This document shows positions 10,117 to 21,440 of a stretch of 64,000 nucleotides of DNA, one piece after another; positions within the stretch are counted from its first letter, which is position 1, and the number at the start of each line of letters is the position of its first letter. The stretch is from contig JASAND010012506.1 in assembly GCA_030248195.1 (NCBI GenBank), forward strand, positions 1 through 64,000. Reading direction: 5' to 3'. Below the pieces are notes generated by a model that searched no databases, was not told the DNA's origin, and was given only the letters and a program-made list of their open reading frames with translations. The DNA comes from Trissonchulus latispiculum (Eukaryota; Nematoda; Enoplea; Enoplida; Ironidae). The translations under genes were made by a program, and so were the position numbers.

Positions 10117-11342
10117 AACTTGCAGAAAACCTTGTATATATTTGTTATCTACGTAAGTCACTATTTGATCATTCATTTAGATGAAACAATGCTCAGTGTA
10201 ATTTGTTTGATCGATCTTTGTATTGTTTCCTGGATTAAATCAGGACTCATCGGGATACTAAGAAAACCAATCACTGAGACAGACAGTGGGATATGATAAT
10301 AGGCAACCACGAAGCAAATTTTCTACGCATGTCATGTTGTCGGTGCGAATCCCCGGTCTTGAGAATGTTTTAACCATACAATCGTCATATAAATACAGCA
10401 TTCTGAGAATACTATCGTTCAGTGATATCACTACTAGAATAAGCTTGTGTGAAAATTATATCTGAAGTTACATATTTATTAGCAGACTGAGATAAATAGA
10501 CTCAGTGTAGTTGCAGTTGATGCTTTATGGTTGGTGTATAGTTACCTAAGAAGATACTGAGAATTTCCAGAATAAAAGTGAGATGTCAAAACTCTTTGTT
10601 TAGAAAACTGAATTGTATGAAATTGATCGCTTCTGACTGCGTATTGTGAGCATAAATGAAAAACGATCGATTTGTATTATATCAAGAATGGAAATAGCAA
10701 TCGTATAAGAATCTGACGGTGTAGAGGAAAAATGATGTCATCGATAAACGAGTCCGTAGGTGTGACCTCAAGATTCACTATTCCAGCAATTAGTCTTGGA
10801 ACGCGTAGAATAAGGAAACGGGAACTTTACTACGTTGACTATTAATAACCTACCATAACACGAGGTTTTAATAAGAATTGAGTTTTAAAGTATGCTTTAG
10901 AGTGAAATCTGTTGTTGGTGAATAGTACAATGTTTATTTTCATGTAAGTACAAATCAACCTGTTGGTAGTCGTGAGAACAAATGGGTAGTAGATGCTTCT
11001 TAACAGTTATAATCTTAAACCCTGAGAAAATCTATAAAGCACAGACCTCATTCATTTTTTTACTAGGAACCGTTATGTCGTTAATAATTAGTCGAAATAA
11101 CACCCTAACTGATTATAGCAAACTGAACCAATTTAATGTAAACACAACAAGTTATCATCATCAAACACAGCACACAATACAGTACTATTAGCAAACACAA
11201 TAGACAAAGTAAGCAAAAAACAACAAATTATAGACCACATCAAGATATGAAACAAGATAGTAATGACCACAATATATTTTTACACAAAATACAACAAGTA
11301 AATTAAAATACTGTCAGTAGGCTAAACTACACCAAAATACAA
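10117..11342. other. Gene-free, AT-rich stretch
   Basis: No credible coding frame, RNA gene or clear repeat was found. It probably contains 3' flanking sequence of the exonuclease-like gene. Confidence 0.4.
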
Positions 11343-11858
11343 TCAACCAATAGGATGACCAAGGATAACATATACTGTAACCAACATATTAGTCACTCTT
11401 TCAACAACATATTTCGTAGTGGGCCGTTGCCGGAATGCCCATTCTATAATATCTTGATTTCAACCCTGTCAATAAATCTTTCCAGGTCTGATCTATTAGC
11501 AATTAAGGGAGGGAATGTGAACATGGATGTACTGTTACTGGCGTAATAATAGATAGACTCTTCAGTCAGGTGGTTGCGCAGGATGAATCCGAATGATATG
11601 TTCCACTTCGACTTGTTTCGTTGGTGTGGATAGACTGATCTTATAACATCTGTGATCTCTTCCATATCCTGACCATCCAATCGGAAATTATATTGGCGGA
11701 TGACCTTCCTCTCGTTCTTGTGTGTCCGTATTCGATGCCAATTTTGTCTGTAGATATCACTGGCATCTGGTGGAGGAAATACTGGATCATTTGGAAACTC
11801 CCTTGGTTTGGAACTAGGAGGATCAGGTGGATGTTGTGTGCGTTGATGAAAAAAACAA
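11343..11858 (-). pseudogene. Polinton-like polymerase-associated N-terminal domain, frameshifted
   Basis: On the minus strand a frame from about 11858 to 11444 reads a Pro-rich lead, then QNWHRIRTHK, the core NISFGFILRN and YYYASNSTSMF. The frame stops at 11444 and resumes in another frame with FRQRPTTKYVV and ILGHPIG, ending at 11343. I recognise this block (SFGFILRN..YYYAS, then RP..KW.V..VTN, then HPIG) from the N-terminal part of large polymerase-type proteins of metazoan Polinton-like DNA elements. That assignment is from memory of the family pattern and needs a profile search. One indel near 11445 breaks it, so this is a relic. It lies downstream of a zinc-finger exon on the same strand. 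Confidence 0.45.
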
Positions 11859-12414
11859 AAATATATATAATGATCGGTAAACTCTAAGCATTCGTTATGT
11901 TGGACTGGTAGATAAGCACCGCCAGGATCAACCAGGAATTAGGTCTTAGCATAAACATTGTAAAATCTAGAACGTATGACAAATCCATAATATTGCAACA
12001 ATAGCACGTAATAATCATGGTCCACCCGACCCTACCCATTGGAAGTTGAACTTGAAATATACAGTAAATTAGGGCCCCAAGAAACGAATAAAATGAATAC
12101 TTTCCTTAAAATTAGGGTAGGACTTAGCCGGGGTTAGGGTGCTCAATCTTAAAATAAAAAGAAGCGGATATTAGCCTTTCCATGCCCCACGTGTCCCCAC
12201 CCATGTCCGGCGGTCGCTTGTCTAGACAAACGGGGGGTACACCGGTAGCTAAGTAGGCCAGACCTGTGCTACGATAACTGTTGTAAAGTTGAAATGCAGT
12301 ACGTTGAACGAAAAATCTAAAACAAAACGAATAAAGAATAAAATTATACATAAACAGAAAAATAAACGAGCATGGAGCTACGACTAATTAAATTACAGGT
12401 ATAGGTTAAGTTAA

Positions 12415-12663
12415 TCAACCAAAGTAAGATGATATGTCGGTATCAGTAATAGGTGTACCAGCCTCTTGTCTACGCAAAAACTTTCCGAGGTATAATTTGA
12501 GTTTACGTTTGGAGTATCCTTTTAAAAGCAATTGTGAATTTAGTTTTGACACCCTGATTCTAAAGTCCTCAAGATAAGTGAAACGTTCATGGTATTTATT
12601 AAGTTCATTAAGGTACACGTTATAGCAGCAGCTCTCAGGAGATCCAGGAAAATCGTACCGCAC
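12415..12663 (-). CDS. Hypothetical basic protein fragment (82 aa)
   Basis: A Tyr/Leu/Lys-rich frame begins at a GTG overlapping the stop of the zinc-finger exon. It contains NELNKYHERFTYL and LLLKGYSKRKLKLYLGKFL, a helical, basic region that could bind nucleic acid. Its contact with the zinc-finger frame suggests one original protein split by a frame change. No firm family assignment. Confidence 0.3.
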   Translation of the reverse strand: MRYDFPGSPESCCYNVYLNELNKYHERFTYLEDFRIRVSKLNSQLLLKGYSKRKLKLYLGKFLRRQEAGTPITDTDISSYFG

Positions 12664-12904
12664 TAACCGAATCTATGATACTCGCTGATATGCTCTCCCA
12701 GGTCCGTCTGTGTGGCGAATGACTGATTGCAGTGCTGGCATGTTAGTGGTTGATGATCTGGCTTTTCATGTTTACGCAGCAGCCTTTGGTTAGGGAACTC
12801 CTGTACACACCTTCCACAATGAACAACTCGATGCTGTTGGCGAATATGTTTGGTAAGACCACTTTTCCGAGCAAATGTCGATCCACATGTAGGGCACTGG
12901 TTTG
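12663..12904 (-). CDS. C2H2 zinc-finger exon, three fingers
   Basis: Read on the minus strand after a good acceptor (TTTTAG at 12905-12910), the frame encodes three C2H2 units: CPTCGSTFARKSGL..H....H, CGRCVQEFPNQRLL..H....H and CQHCNQSFATQTDL..H....H. It ends with a TAG at 12663-12665. Spacing is the usual C-x2-C-x12-H-x3/4-H with about 7-residue linkers. The exon would bind DNA or RNA. Upstream exons were not found. Because the polymerase-like relic at 11343-11858 is on the same strand about 800 bp downstream, it may be the N-terminal zinc-finger part of the same mobile element rather than a host transcription factor. Confidence 0.65.
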
Positions 12905-13378
12905 CTAAAACAAGGACAGTTTACAAGGGTAGGTGGTAAAAATTAAAGTTGAATCAAATAAACAAGGGTAATTAGTCATATTTGCAAATTTCCTTCAAAT
13001 GGGTATCATTTCAGTGATATATCAACCATCATGTAAGATTACGAATGCTTTCTTACCGTTCATCTCTGGTTAAGATAAATATCCCGTGTTCAGAACAAAA
13101 GATAGATTCAATACAATATAAATTCCGTCCTCAAATGGTTAGCATCAATTTCCTGTGTTTAGAATTTGTCCAAAGAAGTCGTAAATGTGAATATACAAGA
13201 ATATAATATAATCACTTTGCAGCATCACTGAATCAGGTTTCATTAATTATTCTTGAGTGTGTATTTGTTTCCCTGAACTCTACTTTGACTTTGACTTTGA
13301 CTCACCGAATTTGACTTCTATTCCACGACAGCTTTATTATACATCATGATTTTTCCATATTATTTCAACATCTTTGGT
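12905..13378. other. No recognisable gene
   Basis: AT-rich sequence with a short GACTTT repeat run (TTTGACTTTGACTTTGACT, about 13284-13302). It may include intron sequence upstream of the zinc-finger exon. Confidence 0.4.
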
Positions 13379-13896
13379 CGCCTTAATTTTCACTATTTTC
13401 TCCATTTTTACTCCAACTTTAATTAATTATTACTAACTAATTAGGTATCTTATGAGGTTGAAAGTGTCGTGCAGTGTTGTTGAGAAGGTGCTTTATAAGT
13501 ATATAACAAAATTAGTCATAACTTTACATTTATTATGTTAAATTCCGCTGGGAAAATAATTGTCACCTTAATTTTGGCATTTTTCACAATATTTCACCAA
13601 CTTTAATTAATTATTGCTAACTAATTAGTCGCCGTATGAGGATCAAAGTGTCGTGCAGTGTTGTCGAGAATGTGCTCTACAAGTATATAACAAACTTTCT
13701 GCGATAACCTTATACTGCTTATGTTAAATTCCGCTGGGAAAATTATTGGCACCTTAATTTTGGCAATTTTCGTTACTTTGTTCAAACATTAATTAATTAT
13801 AACTAACAAATTAGGTATCTTATGAGGTTGAAAGTGTCGTGCAGTGTGGTTGAGAGTGTGCTCTACAAGTGTGTAACAAAGTTATAATCATAACAT
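13379..13896. repeat. ~186-bp satellite repeats, left part of array
   Basis: The anchor AATTAATTAT occurs at 13421, 13605 and 13791, giving periods of 184 and 186 bp. Each unit carries AAAGTGTCGTGCAGTGT and TTAAATTCCGCTGGGAAAA. Units differ by some 10-15 percent, so the array is not very recent. It is interrupted at 13896 by an LTR element and continues at 18390. Confidence 0.9.
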
Positions 13897-14270
13897 TGTG
13901 AAAAACTAGCAATCACGGTCTGCGATTCTACAACAACCATTGAAACTAACGCTTACTTCTGTGTAGCGACTTCGGTCTGGAGCTATGAGTCATGTCTTTA
14001 ATTAGACTAATTAATCAGTATTGGTATTGTTTATGTCAAGGTCAGTCGGGTTTTAACCCATTTTGTATTAGCGGTGCCACCATTTTGGATTATTGGTATA
14101 AATTGTAAGTTTATTTAATAAACACATTTGTCCGCCACTACAGTCTCATGTTTGATTAGGGAAGTCAGATTAGGGGTCTAATTGAGCGGAGTTGCACCCT
14201 TTAGGAGAACCTGCTCTGATTCGCCATTCAATTCCCGGTTTAGTTCCGGGCAGTAAACACGGGGATTGAT
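13897..14270 (+). repeat. 5' LTR (374 bp)
   Basis: Starts TGTGAAAAACTAGC and ends CACGGGGATTGAT. The stretch includes TATTTAATAAACACA, which may serve as a polyadenylation region. By eye it matches the 3' LTR base for base. Confidence 0.9.
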
Positions 14271-14300
14271 ATTTGGAGACCGTGACAGGACCACTGTCCG
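14271..14300 (+). other. Primer-binding site of the LTR element
   Basis: The internal sequence begins ATTTGGAGACCGTGACAGG. TGGAGACCGTGACAGG fits a PBS pairing to a tRNA ending CCA, two or three bases inside the LTR. The tRNA was not identified. Confidence 0.6.
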
Positions 14301-17300
14301 GTTTGTCAAATTTCAAAAATTCGTTTATTTTGACAATTTTCACATATAAATAACTTTTTCATTTTTGCGAGTTGAACGAAAAGCTTTACATTTCTGAAAA
14401 GCTCCTGATCTGGAGATTCCGGTCACTGGGCTCATATATCACCATTACGCGCAACTTGTATGGCCATCTTCAAGTTAGTGCGTAGCTGCCACACAAAGGC
14501 GCATGTCGTAGGTCTCTACGTCGTGTTTCTGTCGTGATGGTAGCATAGTTACATTCTTTTTTCTTTTTCTTTTTCTATATTTTTTACTTTTAATATTCTA
14601 CTTTCGCAGTAATTTTTTTTGTTTTGTATTTTTGTCTATTTTTAATCGGAATTTTGTTGAAAACCAACGTTCAGTAATTTTTTTCTAACCTGTATTTTTA
14701 TCTGTCGTATTTACCTGAATTCTTGGAATTATTAGTCTATTTGAAAAGCAAGCAAAGTTTGTTAGTTAACCAGTACACACCGTACATATTGATGGTTAAC
14801 TTGAAGGAAAGAAGGAATATTAGAGGCAATATAGTAATATGTTCGAGTCTAAAACGCCTCAGATACGTTTAACTGAAGAATTTATATATCTCTAATTGAA
14901 GTTTGGCTTGCTATCTATCATATAATATTGTCGTATTTAATCACTATAGTTAATTCAGTATTATTTTTGAAGTTAGTTAGTATTTTGTTCGTTTACCGGT
15001 ATATTTTTGCATTCTATACTTTGGCATTACCAGTTGGCATTTTGTTTACTTAATTCGTTTTTCTCATTCTTTGCCGTATGTTAATCTAAAAGCCTAAAAA
15101 TCCAAAAATATTGTGTTAGTTTGAGTAGTTATTTCTTGTACAGTAATTTTGTTGTCTTTTGTAATTATGTTTCGGCAAGCCACACTTCACAGCGACTTAT
15201 ATTATCATGCTTTGTATACTTTTGCTACGATTAGAGTTAGAACTTATTTTTAATCATACATACCTGATAAAGCTCAAGTGCCATGACGGTGTAACATAGT
15301 TTTCTCTTTTGTAATCTTTCCTTTCCTTTTCTATCTTGAAATTAGTTTTCATACAGCTCGGAAATCAAGGTTATTAAGGTGTACACATGTCTCATGTAAA
15401 TCAGTAGTTTCCTTAACTTTGGAGTGAATCTCTAGTCTTTTCTGTAAAAACGTGATCTCTGTAAAAACGTAGAATTTCTTTCTATCTTTCTCATTTATCT
15501 TTCCTATCTCGTGTGTGTCTTCTCTAAATTCTTGGCACGGAATCTCAAGTTTACGAGTACGAATATTCATAATATCTGTTTGTCTAACCCCCTTTGTGTT
15601 TCAGCTTTACGGCTCTTTCAGTGGTGTTTTTCAACGGTGCTTCGAACGGTGCAACTTGCCGGTGCTACCAGTCTTCCGACAAGGCGCGAAGGCCGGTGCC
15701 CCGTAGTCGCCTTCCATCCAGGCTCGAGGGCCGGTGCCCCGCAGTAGCCATACCAATGCCATATTGAAAAATGCCTTATTGGGTTGCCGCTTTTTCAACC
15801 AAAAGGCAACCCTTTAACTTGGGTATGTCCGTTATTTATTATTATTATTATTTATTATTATTTCTTCTCCGGATTCTTGTCCCCCCCTCTATCTCGAGAT
15901 TGGAAAGGGGTAGAGAGGTGGTTGATACCTCATTTTGAAGGTCTTGACTTGAACTGCTCCCGGAAGCGCGGGGAGCCCCGGGGGAGCAGAGGTGCTCCCG
16001 GAGCACCCCCGTGAGTAAAAATGAGTAAAATAGAAAAGTTGTCCAAATGAGCTAATTTTGGTATCATTCGAAAGCTCTCGACGAGTAAAGAAAAAGTTGT
16101 AATTGGGTCAAGGCCTGAAAATGCACTCATTTTGAGTTATGAGGCGAAAAATGGTGAAAAATGGCCAAAAACGGCCAAAATGGCTCAAAATTGAAAGTTC
16201 TCAGATCGGACTCATATTGGTATCATTCGAAAGCTCTCGTTGCGTAGATAAAATGTTATAATAGGGCCAAGGCACCAAAGTGTACAGAAAATGAGTTACG
16301 GGGCCTAAAATGGGTCAAAAATGGCCAAAATCGGTCAAAATGGCTCAAAATTAAAAAGTGTCGGAAATCCACAATATGGATATCATTGGAAAGCTCTCTT
16401 TGCGTAGATAAAAAGTTGTAATAGGGCCAACGCACCAATGTGGAGGAAAAATGAGTTACGGAGGCTCAAACGGGTCAAAAATGGCCAAAAATGGCCAAAA
16501 CCAGTCAAAAAGGGTCAAAATTAAAAAGTGTCGGAAATTCACAATATGGATATCAATCGAAAGCTCTCGTTGCGTAGATAAAAAGTTGTAATGGAGACAA
16601 AGCTCTTAGCTGCATGCAAACGGAGTTATATCCCTTGATAAGAGGAAAAATGCTAGCGGCAACCCATTCATGCCAAATTGCTTGTTTTATAGTCATATTT
16701 GTTTGTCATATTTTGTTATAGTCATTTTTATAGTCTTCTTGCCTTTAAAATTTTTCTGTCTACTTTAAAATTTAGCCTTAAATGCTTGCCTTAATTTTTG
16801 TCTTGTTATTTCTGTTTATCTTTGTTTGATTACTTTGATTCTATTGTTTGTTTTTGTTAAGTTTTGCATTTATCTTGTGTAATTCGTAGGTACTCATTTC
16901 TTTCGAGCGGGGTGAAACGATAACAAAACATTGAAAACATTGAGAAGTTCATAACGTATTGTTAGTTCATAATTGTTAGGACTTATTAGGATATATGTAT
17001 TATTGTTGTTTGAAAGTCTATTTGAAATTCTCTTTGAAATTTATTGGGATTTACTGTATTTTCTTTAAACTGCTATTTGCTATTGCACAATTCCGAGAGA
17101 TAAGGGCTTTAAGCCAAGGGCCAAGAGTTGAGCTAAGGCGGGTTGTGCTGTAAACGGCAGTTTCTGTCTGGGCTTTTAATACGTGAACCTGTAATCCTGC
17201 TGTTTTTGTTTGAAGTTGTTTTTGATTATTAGAATATGTAAAGTTTGTTTTGCTCCTATATATATTTTTGCCATATTCACTTTTGCTTCGTTGTATAGAA

Positions 17301-18000
17301 TTACTTGTGACTTTCCTTGTGACTATTGTTCTTTATTATACTTGCTTAGTTAGGACTTCTTTGAAATTTTGTTGTTTATTATAAATGTCATATTTACTCT
17401 TTTGAATTTTGCTGTATAGATACTATGCCCTATATTATCTTTTGAAATCTTGTTGTACAGTATAAACTGTCATATTTACACCATGTATAGAAATTTATTG
17501 ACTGTACTGTTAAATCCGGATTATAATTGTTAGAGTGATCGATTTGTGTGTTGGGATGAGTTGCGTGAATGGGGACTTCTAATCATAGCGGTATTTGGGT
17601 ACACTTTTTCATATGGGGTCTCGATTCACTACTTTCGTTTTCTACTTACTCTCTTTTCATAATCTAAATTTGAATCGCAGTATCGTTTAAAATGTTATCA
17701 AGTTACGTGCAAGTAAGCAGTTAATCCCCAGTTTCGATTAGCCTGCATTTGACTACCAATTCGCTACCAAACTTTTCTATTTTCTTTAAACTTGTACTTT
17801 CTTTTGTAAGTCGCTTGGCTTACTTCTGAAGTTACTTTCTTTCATGGGCATTAAAAGCGCCAGGACTTCTTAACGGTTGCTTACTGGTCGCCCACGTAGT
17901 TTTCTATTTTCTTGAATTTTTCCATCTATTTTTAATTCTCGAATTATGGTAGCAACTCTCGTTATCTCAGAAATTTTAGCAGGCGCTAAAAAACTTTCGC
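14301..18000 (+). other. Non-coding interior of the LTR element
   Basis: Thymine-rich sequence with scattered stops in all frames. A GC-richer patch at 15640-16015 has small inverted features such as CCCGGAAGCGCGGGGAGCC. A tandem repeat follows at 16040-16630. No retroelement protein is encoded. Confidence 0.7.
16040..16630 (+). repeat. Diverged ~175-bp tandem repeats inside the LTR element
   Basis: Four units share TATCATTCGAAAGCTCTCG, then GTAGATAAAAAGTTGTAAT, GAGTTACGG and a run of AAAAATGGCCAAAA. Anchor positions are about 16060, 16220, 16380 and 16550. Related single copies of the GAAAGCT anchor are at 39017 and 62653. Confidence 0.75.
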
Positions 18001-18010
18001 AGGGGGATGA
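18000..18010 (+). other. Polypurine tract before the 3' LTR
   Basis: The purine-rich AGGGGGATGA directly precedes the 3' LTR start at 18011 and is the expected plus-strand primer site. Confidence 0.55.
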
Positions 18011-18384
18011 TGTGAAAAACTAGCAATCACGGTCTGCGATTCTACAACAACCATTGAAACTAACGCTTACTTCTGTGTAGCGACTTCGGTCTGGAGCTAT
18101 GAGTCATGTCTTTAATTAGACTAATTAATCAGTATTGGTATTGTTTATGTCAAGGTCAGTCGGGTTTTAACCCATTTTGTATTAGCGGTGCCACCATTTT
18201 GGATTATTGGTATAAATTGTAAGTTTATTTAATAAACACATTTGTCCGCCACTACAGTCTCATGTTTGATTAGGGAAGTCAGATTAGGGGTCTAATTGAG
18301 CGGAGTTGCACCCTTTAGGAGAACCTGCTCTGATTCGCCATTCAATTCCCGGTTTAGTTCCGGGCAGTAAACACGGGGATTGAT
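18011..18384 (+). repeat. 3' LTR (374 bp)
   Basis: Same sequence as 13897-14270, followed by the target duplication AACAT. Confidence 0.9.
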
Positions 18385-18389
18385 AACAT

Positions 18390-18600
18390 TAAGTTTATTA
18401 TGTTAAATTCCGCTGGGAAAATTATTGGCACCTTAATTTTGGCAATTTTCGTTACTTTGCTCAAACTTTAATTAATTATTACTAACTAATTAGTTGTTGT
18501 ATGAGGTTAAAAGTGTCGTGCAGTGTTGTCGAGAATGTGCTCTATCAGTGTGTCAAAATTTCCGTGCTAACTTTCCGTTTATTTTGTTTTACTCCACTGG
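18390..18600. repeat. Right part of the interrupted ~186-bp satellite
   Basis: The fourth anchor AATTAATTAT is at 18470. Removing the element plus one target copy places it 186 bp after the third anchor, so the array was continuous before insertion. The array decays after about 18600. Confidence 0.85.
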
Positions 18601-18659
18601 AAGTTAACACTAGAATTTCACTTAGTCTTTATTTTCATTTTATAGTTAAACATGTATGC

Positions 18660-19480
18660 AGAAACGTTAAGGATTCACGCAAATCCATCAAGAATCCAAA
18701 ATTAACCCAAAAGCAATTTAGCCCTGAGGAATTGAAACATTTACCCAAATATCATACAACCTTTCAAGAATCCAAAATTTACGCAAAATTTCTTGGCTGT
18801 GAGGATTCAACACCCACATCGCCATTTGAGGAAGCAGAAATTAGCCCAAAATGTCATGCACTTAAATTTTGAGGAATCGAAAATTAACCTAAAAACAATT
18901 AATCATCCAGGAAGATATACCCAAAATATTAATGTGAGGAGTCCAAAATTAGCCCACCTAATTAGTTTCTCATAATCTTTGAGGAATTGAAAATTATCCC
19001 AAAGTCGTTAATCTCAAGTACACGTAAGTTTTGAGGAATTCTATATTACCCTAAAAGTAATTAATCGCATAATCTTTGTCTTACATTAGCCCGAAGGATA
19101 TTAAGTTTGAGGAATTCTACATCAGCCCAAAAGGCTGTTAATCTTTCCTGCAATTAAGTTTGAGGAATCTAATATTAGCCCACACAATCTCTCTCTCTCT
19201 CTCAAGCTTTGAGGAATTGAAAATTCGCCCAAAACTCAGAAGCTTTCAAGAATCCCACCCAAATTTTCAAATATTTGACATTGAGGAATTGAAAATTAAG
19301 CCAAAAGCTATTAATCAAATGAGTAATTAAGTTTGAGGAATCAAAAATTAGCCCACATCAATGCCACAGCAACTATATTTTTGAAGAATCCTATATTAGC
19401 CCATAATCTCTCTTAAGCTTTGAGGAATTAAAAACTGAACCCAAAAGTAATTAATCTTTCATGGGGAATTAAAAAGTTTG
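18660..19480 (+). repeat. Interspersed array of a ~20-bp core, about 18 copies
   Basis: A core resembling GAGGAATYGAAAATTAGCC recurs at about 18726, 18801, 18828, 18871, 18936, 18981, 19033, 19109, 19162, 19211, 19283, 19335 and 19422. Variants with AAGAATCC are at 18690, 18766, 19247 and 19383. Spacing is 27-76 bp and the sequences between cores differ, although TTAAGTT and AATTAATC recur. All cores face the same way. The short frames here are accidental. Function is unknown; it is either a decayed minisatellite or a cluster of binding sites. Confidence 0.75.
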
Positions 19481-20203
19481 ACCATAGAGCTGTTAAGGAA
19501 TCCATCCAAAAGCAATTAAGGCTGAGCTGTCCAATTAATTTTGATAGAGTCCTCAGAAATTACATACACAAGAATTGAACAGATGGTAGGGACTAAGCAT
19601 TAAGTCCACAATTGGGCAGATTTTAGGACACAAATTGACCATATAGTAAATCTAACCACAAGTCTAAAATTCACCAGACAGATGCTAAGCCAGAATATTA
19701 ATTAGGTCATTAATTCTTATCACTGACAGCTAATGACAGTTAAGTGTCAAGTTAGGTATACTCAGTTGGCGCTATCAGCGTATTGAGTAATAATCTGAAA
19801 AAACCTGTGAACCAGTAGTAACTACAGGTTTATTTCTATTGAATACTAGTCTAACTTGTAATCCAGAGTATATCCGGTATATATTACCAAACATGTCCTG
19901 TAAAAATTACAAGACATAACCTGTATTTTCTACAAAATCTTTCTTGCAGTTTCTATTCGAACTTGTCTAAGAGTATGCCACAGACAATGATTTTACATTC
20001 ACAATAGTAAACCCGATTTTGTCAGCACTAGGCAACATCAGATTGCTAGATTTTGCAGAAAACCACAAAAAGCCTGTAGCTTCAAAAACCTTTTCCCAAA
20101 AAAGCACCACCTAGAGTATATACTTTACAGATTTATTAGGTAAGATTAACTTTACTACAGCACTCGTGTTAATTGAATTAGATTGATGTTTTCCATTATT
20201 TGG
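19481..20203. other. No recognisable gene
   Basis: AT-rich sequence with no long frame. It includes the 3' flank of the minus-strand gene at 20204. Confidence 0.4.
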
Positions 20204-20518
20204 TCAGCCTCTTATAGTCTTTGCCAGTAGACATGTCGGCACCAGGCAGCATATCAACAGAATGATACAGGGCAGAACGCAGCACAGAAAAATGGCCACA
20301 CAGATAATGGCAATGATCCAGGCCACGTTGTGACATTCATAGCAGCAGTTTCGCCAGCCATTAGTTGTTGTGCAAACTTCAAGACAACTTTCTATTCCTT
20401 TACAGTTTTTGTTGCAGTCGCTAGTACCGTATTCGTTCTGTTTTACACAGTGTTGACTGGATACACAACAGATATAGCATACAATTAAGATACTCATAAC
20501 TGGTAACAGTGAAGCCAT
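20204..20518 (-). CDS. Small Cys-rich type I membrane protein, paralogue 1 (104 aa)
   Basis: ATG at 20518. Residues 1-22 form a signal peptide. Residues 23-66 are a short ectodomain with eight Cys (24, 35, 39, 45, 49, 58, 59, 62) ending in the CCYEC cluster. Residues 67-98 are a strongly hydrophobic membrane span rich in Ile and Cys, containing CCLVPTCLLA, and a five-residue basic tail follows. The protein at 22974-23405 shares the C-x3-C-x5-C ... CC-x2-C pattern and the same 32-residue distance from CCYxC to CCLVPTCLLA, so the two are paralogues. The layout recalls Shisa or CYYR1-type proteins, which act in membrane trafficking or signalling, but no such identity is proved. It looks like an intact single-exon gene. 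Confidence 0.75.
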   Translation of the reverse strand: MASLLPVMSILIVCYICCVSSQHCVKQNEYGTSDCNKNCKGIESCLEVCTTTNGWRNCCYECHNVAWIIAIICVAIFLCCVLPCIILLICCLVPTCLLAKTIRG

Positions 20519-21149
20519 GACTATCTCTCAACTTGTGATACAGTAAAGGAGGATATCTTAAGATGTCGTAGCTTTTTTAGACATTTTGTAAGAAAAGCAG
20601 GTAATGGACAAGTTACTGTTCTCGAGTAGAGTACTTTTGTGAAACTCAGTATCCTATGAAAACAACATCCAAATTTCTTGTCCATTTGAATTCTTTACAT
20701 GTATTACAAATTTTAAAACAATTATGAAGACATATACTTTTAGGTTCACAGTGTCGCTTTTGGCCAAAGCTCTACAACGTGGCTGCAGACTAACGCGTGC
20801 TTTGTTTTGGTGACAGCACACAAATTTCCATGAGTGGCATTGAAGAGTTTAACGATCCCATTTTGAACGATCTCATCTGATCAGTCAGATCGGGTTTCGT
20901 CGAGAGCCAGAACTGATTGCTACTACACTGACATTTGATGTTTCCAATGTTCATCTTCACATGATTAACACATTTACCAACGTTAACACCACACGTTAAT
21001 ATGGTGTTGAGTTTTACACAAATTTTTTAGCGTGTCAGAACAGTTTCTCAGTACAGTGTATACGCGGCTGCTGATGTCGCCGCGTGAAGAATTCTGCTCA
21101 GTTTGTTTGCGAGATCATTGTTGGATTAGCGGATAAATTTGTTTGTCTT

Positions 21150-21440
21150 TTAGATGAGATCAACTCTTGATAACCAGAAGGAAAGAAAAAGTCATGTACC
21201 ACCAAAGGCCCGAAAAATTCGGACCTCCAGTTGGACTCGAACCCACGGTATTTCCCAGACTAGGCGAACTAAGCTTAAAGGAGGCAAAGTGGCATCAAGC
21301 TGTGTCAGAGATCGTGTACCAATATACACGACTTTCACTATTGAGAGAAAAAGCAAGCTCAAGAGCAGTCATACTTGTTCAGCTAAAGCCTGCTAAATCA
21401 GTTCAGCTATTGGTGTGGTGGTGTTACTGATGACTACAGC
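21150..21440 (-). other. tRNA-like fragment (Pol III B box)
   Basis: On the minus strand near 21223-21292 a GTGGGTTCGAGTCCAAC arm gives a good T-arm/B box, preceded by TAAGCTTAGTTCGCC, which is A-box-like. GCCTCC and GGAGG can pair only in part, so an intact tRNA cloverleaf is not supported. It may be a decayed tRNA or the head of a SINE. The overlapping plus-strand frames are by-products. Confidence 0.35.

Larger units (their letters stand above)
13897..18384 (+). mobile_element. Complete non-autonomous LTR retrotransposon (LARD-like), 4.49 kb
   Basis: Two 374-bp LTRs (13897-14270 and 18011-18384) that look identical flank 3,740 bp. The 5-bp target duplication AACAT is at 13892-13896 and 18385-18389. 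A PBS-like TGG start follows the left LTR and a purine run, GCAGGGGGATGA, precedes the right one. Apart from short stop-interrupted frames, the interior has no gag, pol or env, so it must have used proteins from another element. Interior length is typical of large retrotransposon derivatives. Identical LTRs indicate recent insertion. The plus orientation follows from the PBS and PPT. Confidence 0.9.

Noticed and set aside
18660..19480. CRISPR array
   Set aside because: Cores are diverged, spacers vary from 27 to 76 bp, no cas genes are present and the context is eukaryotic.
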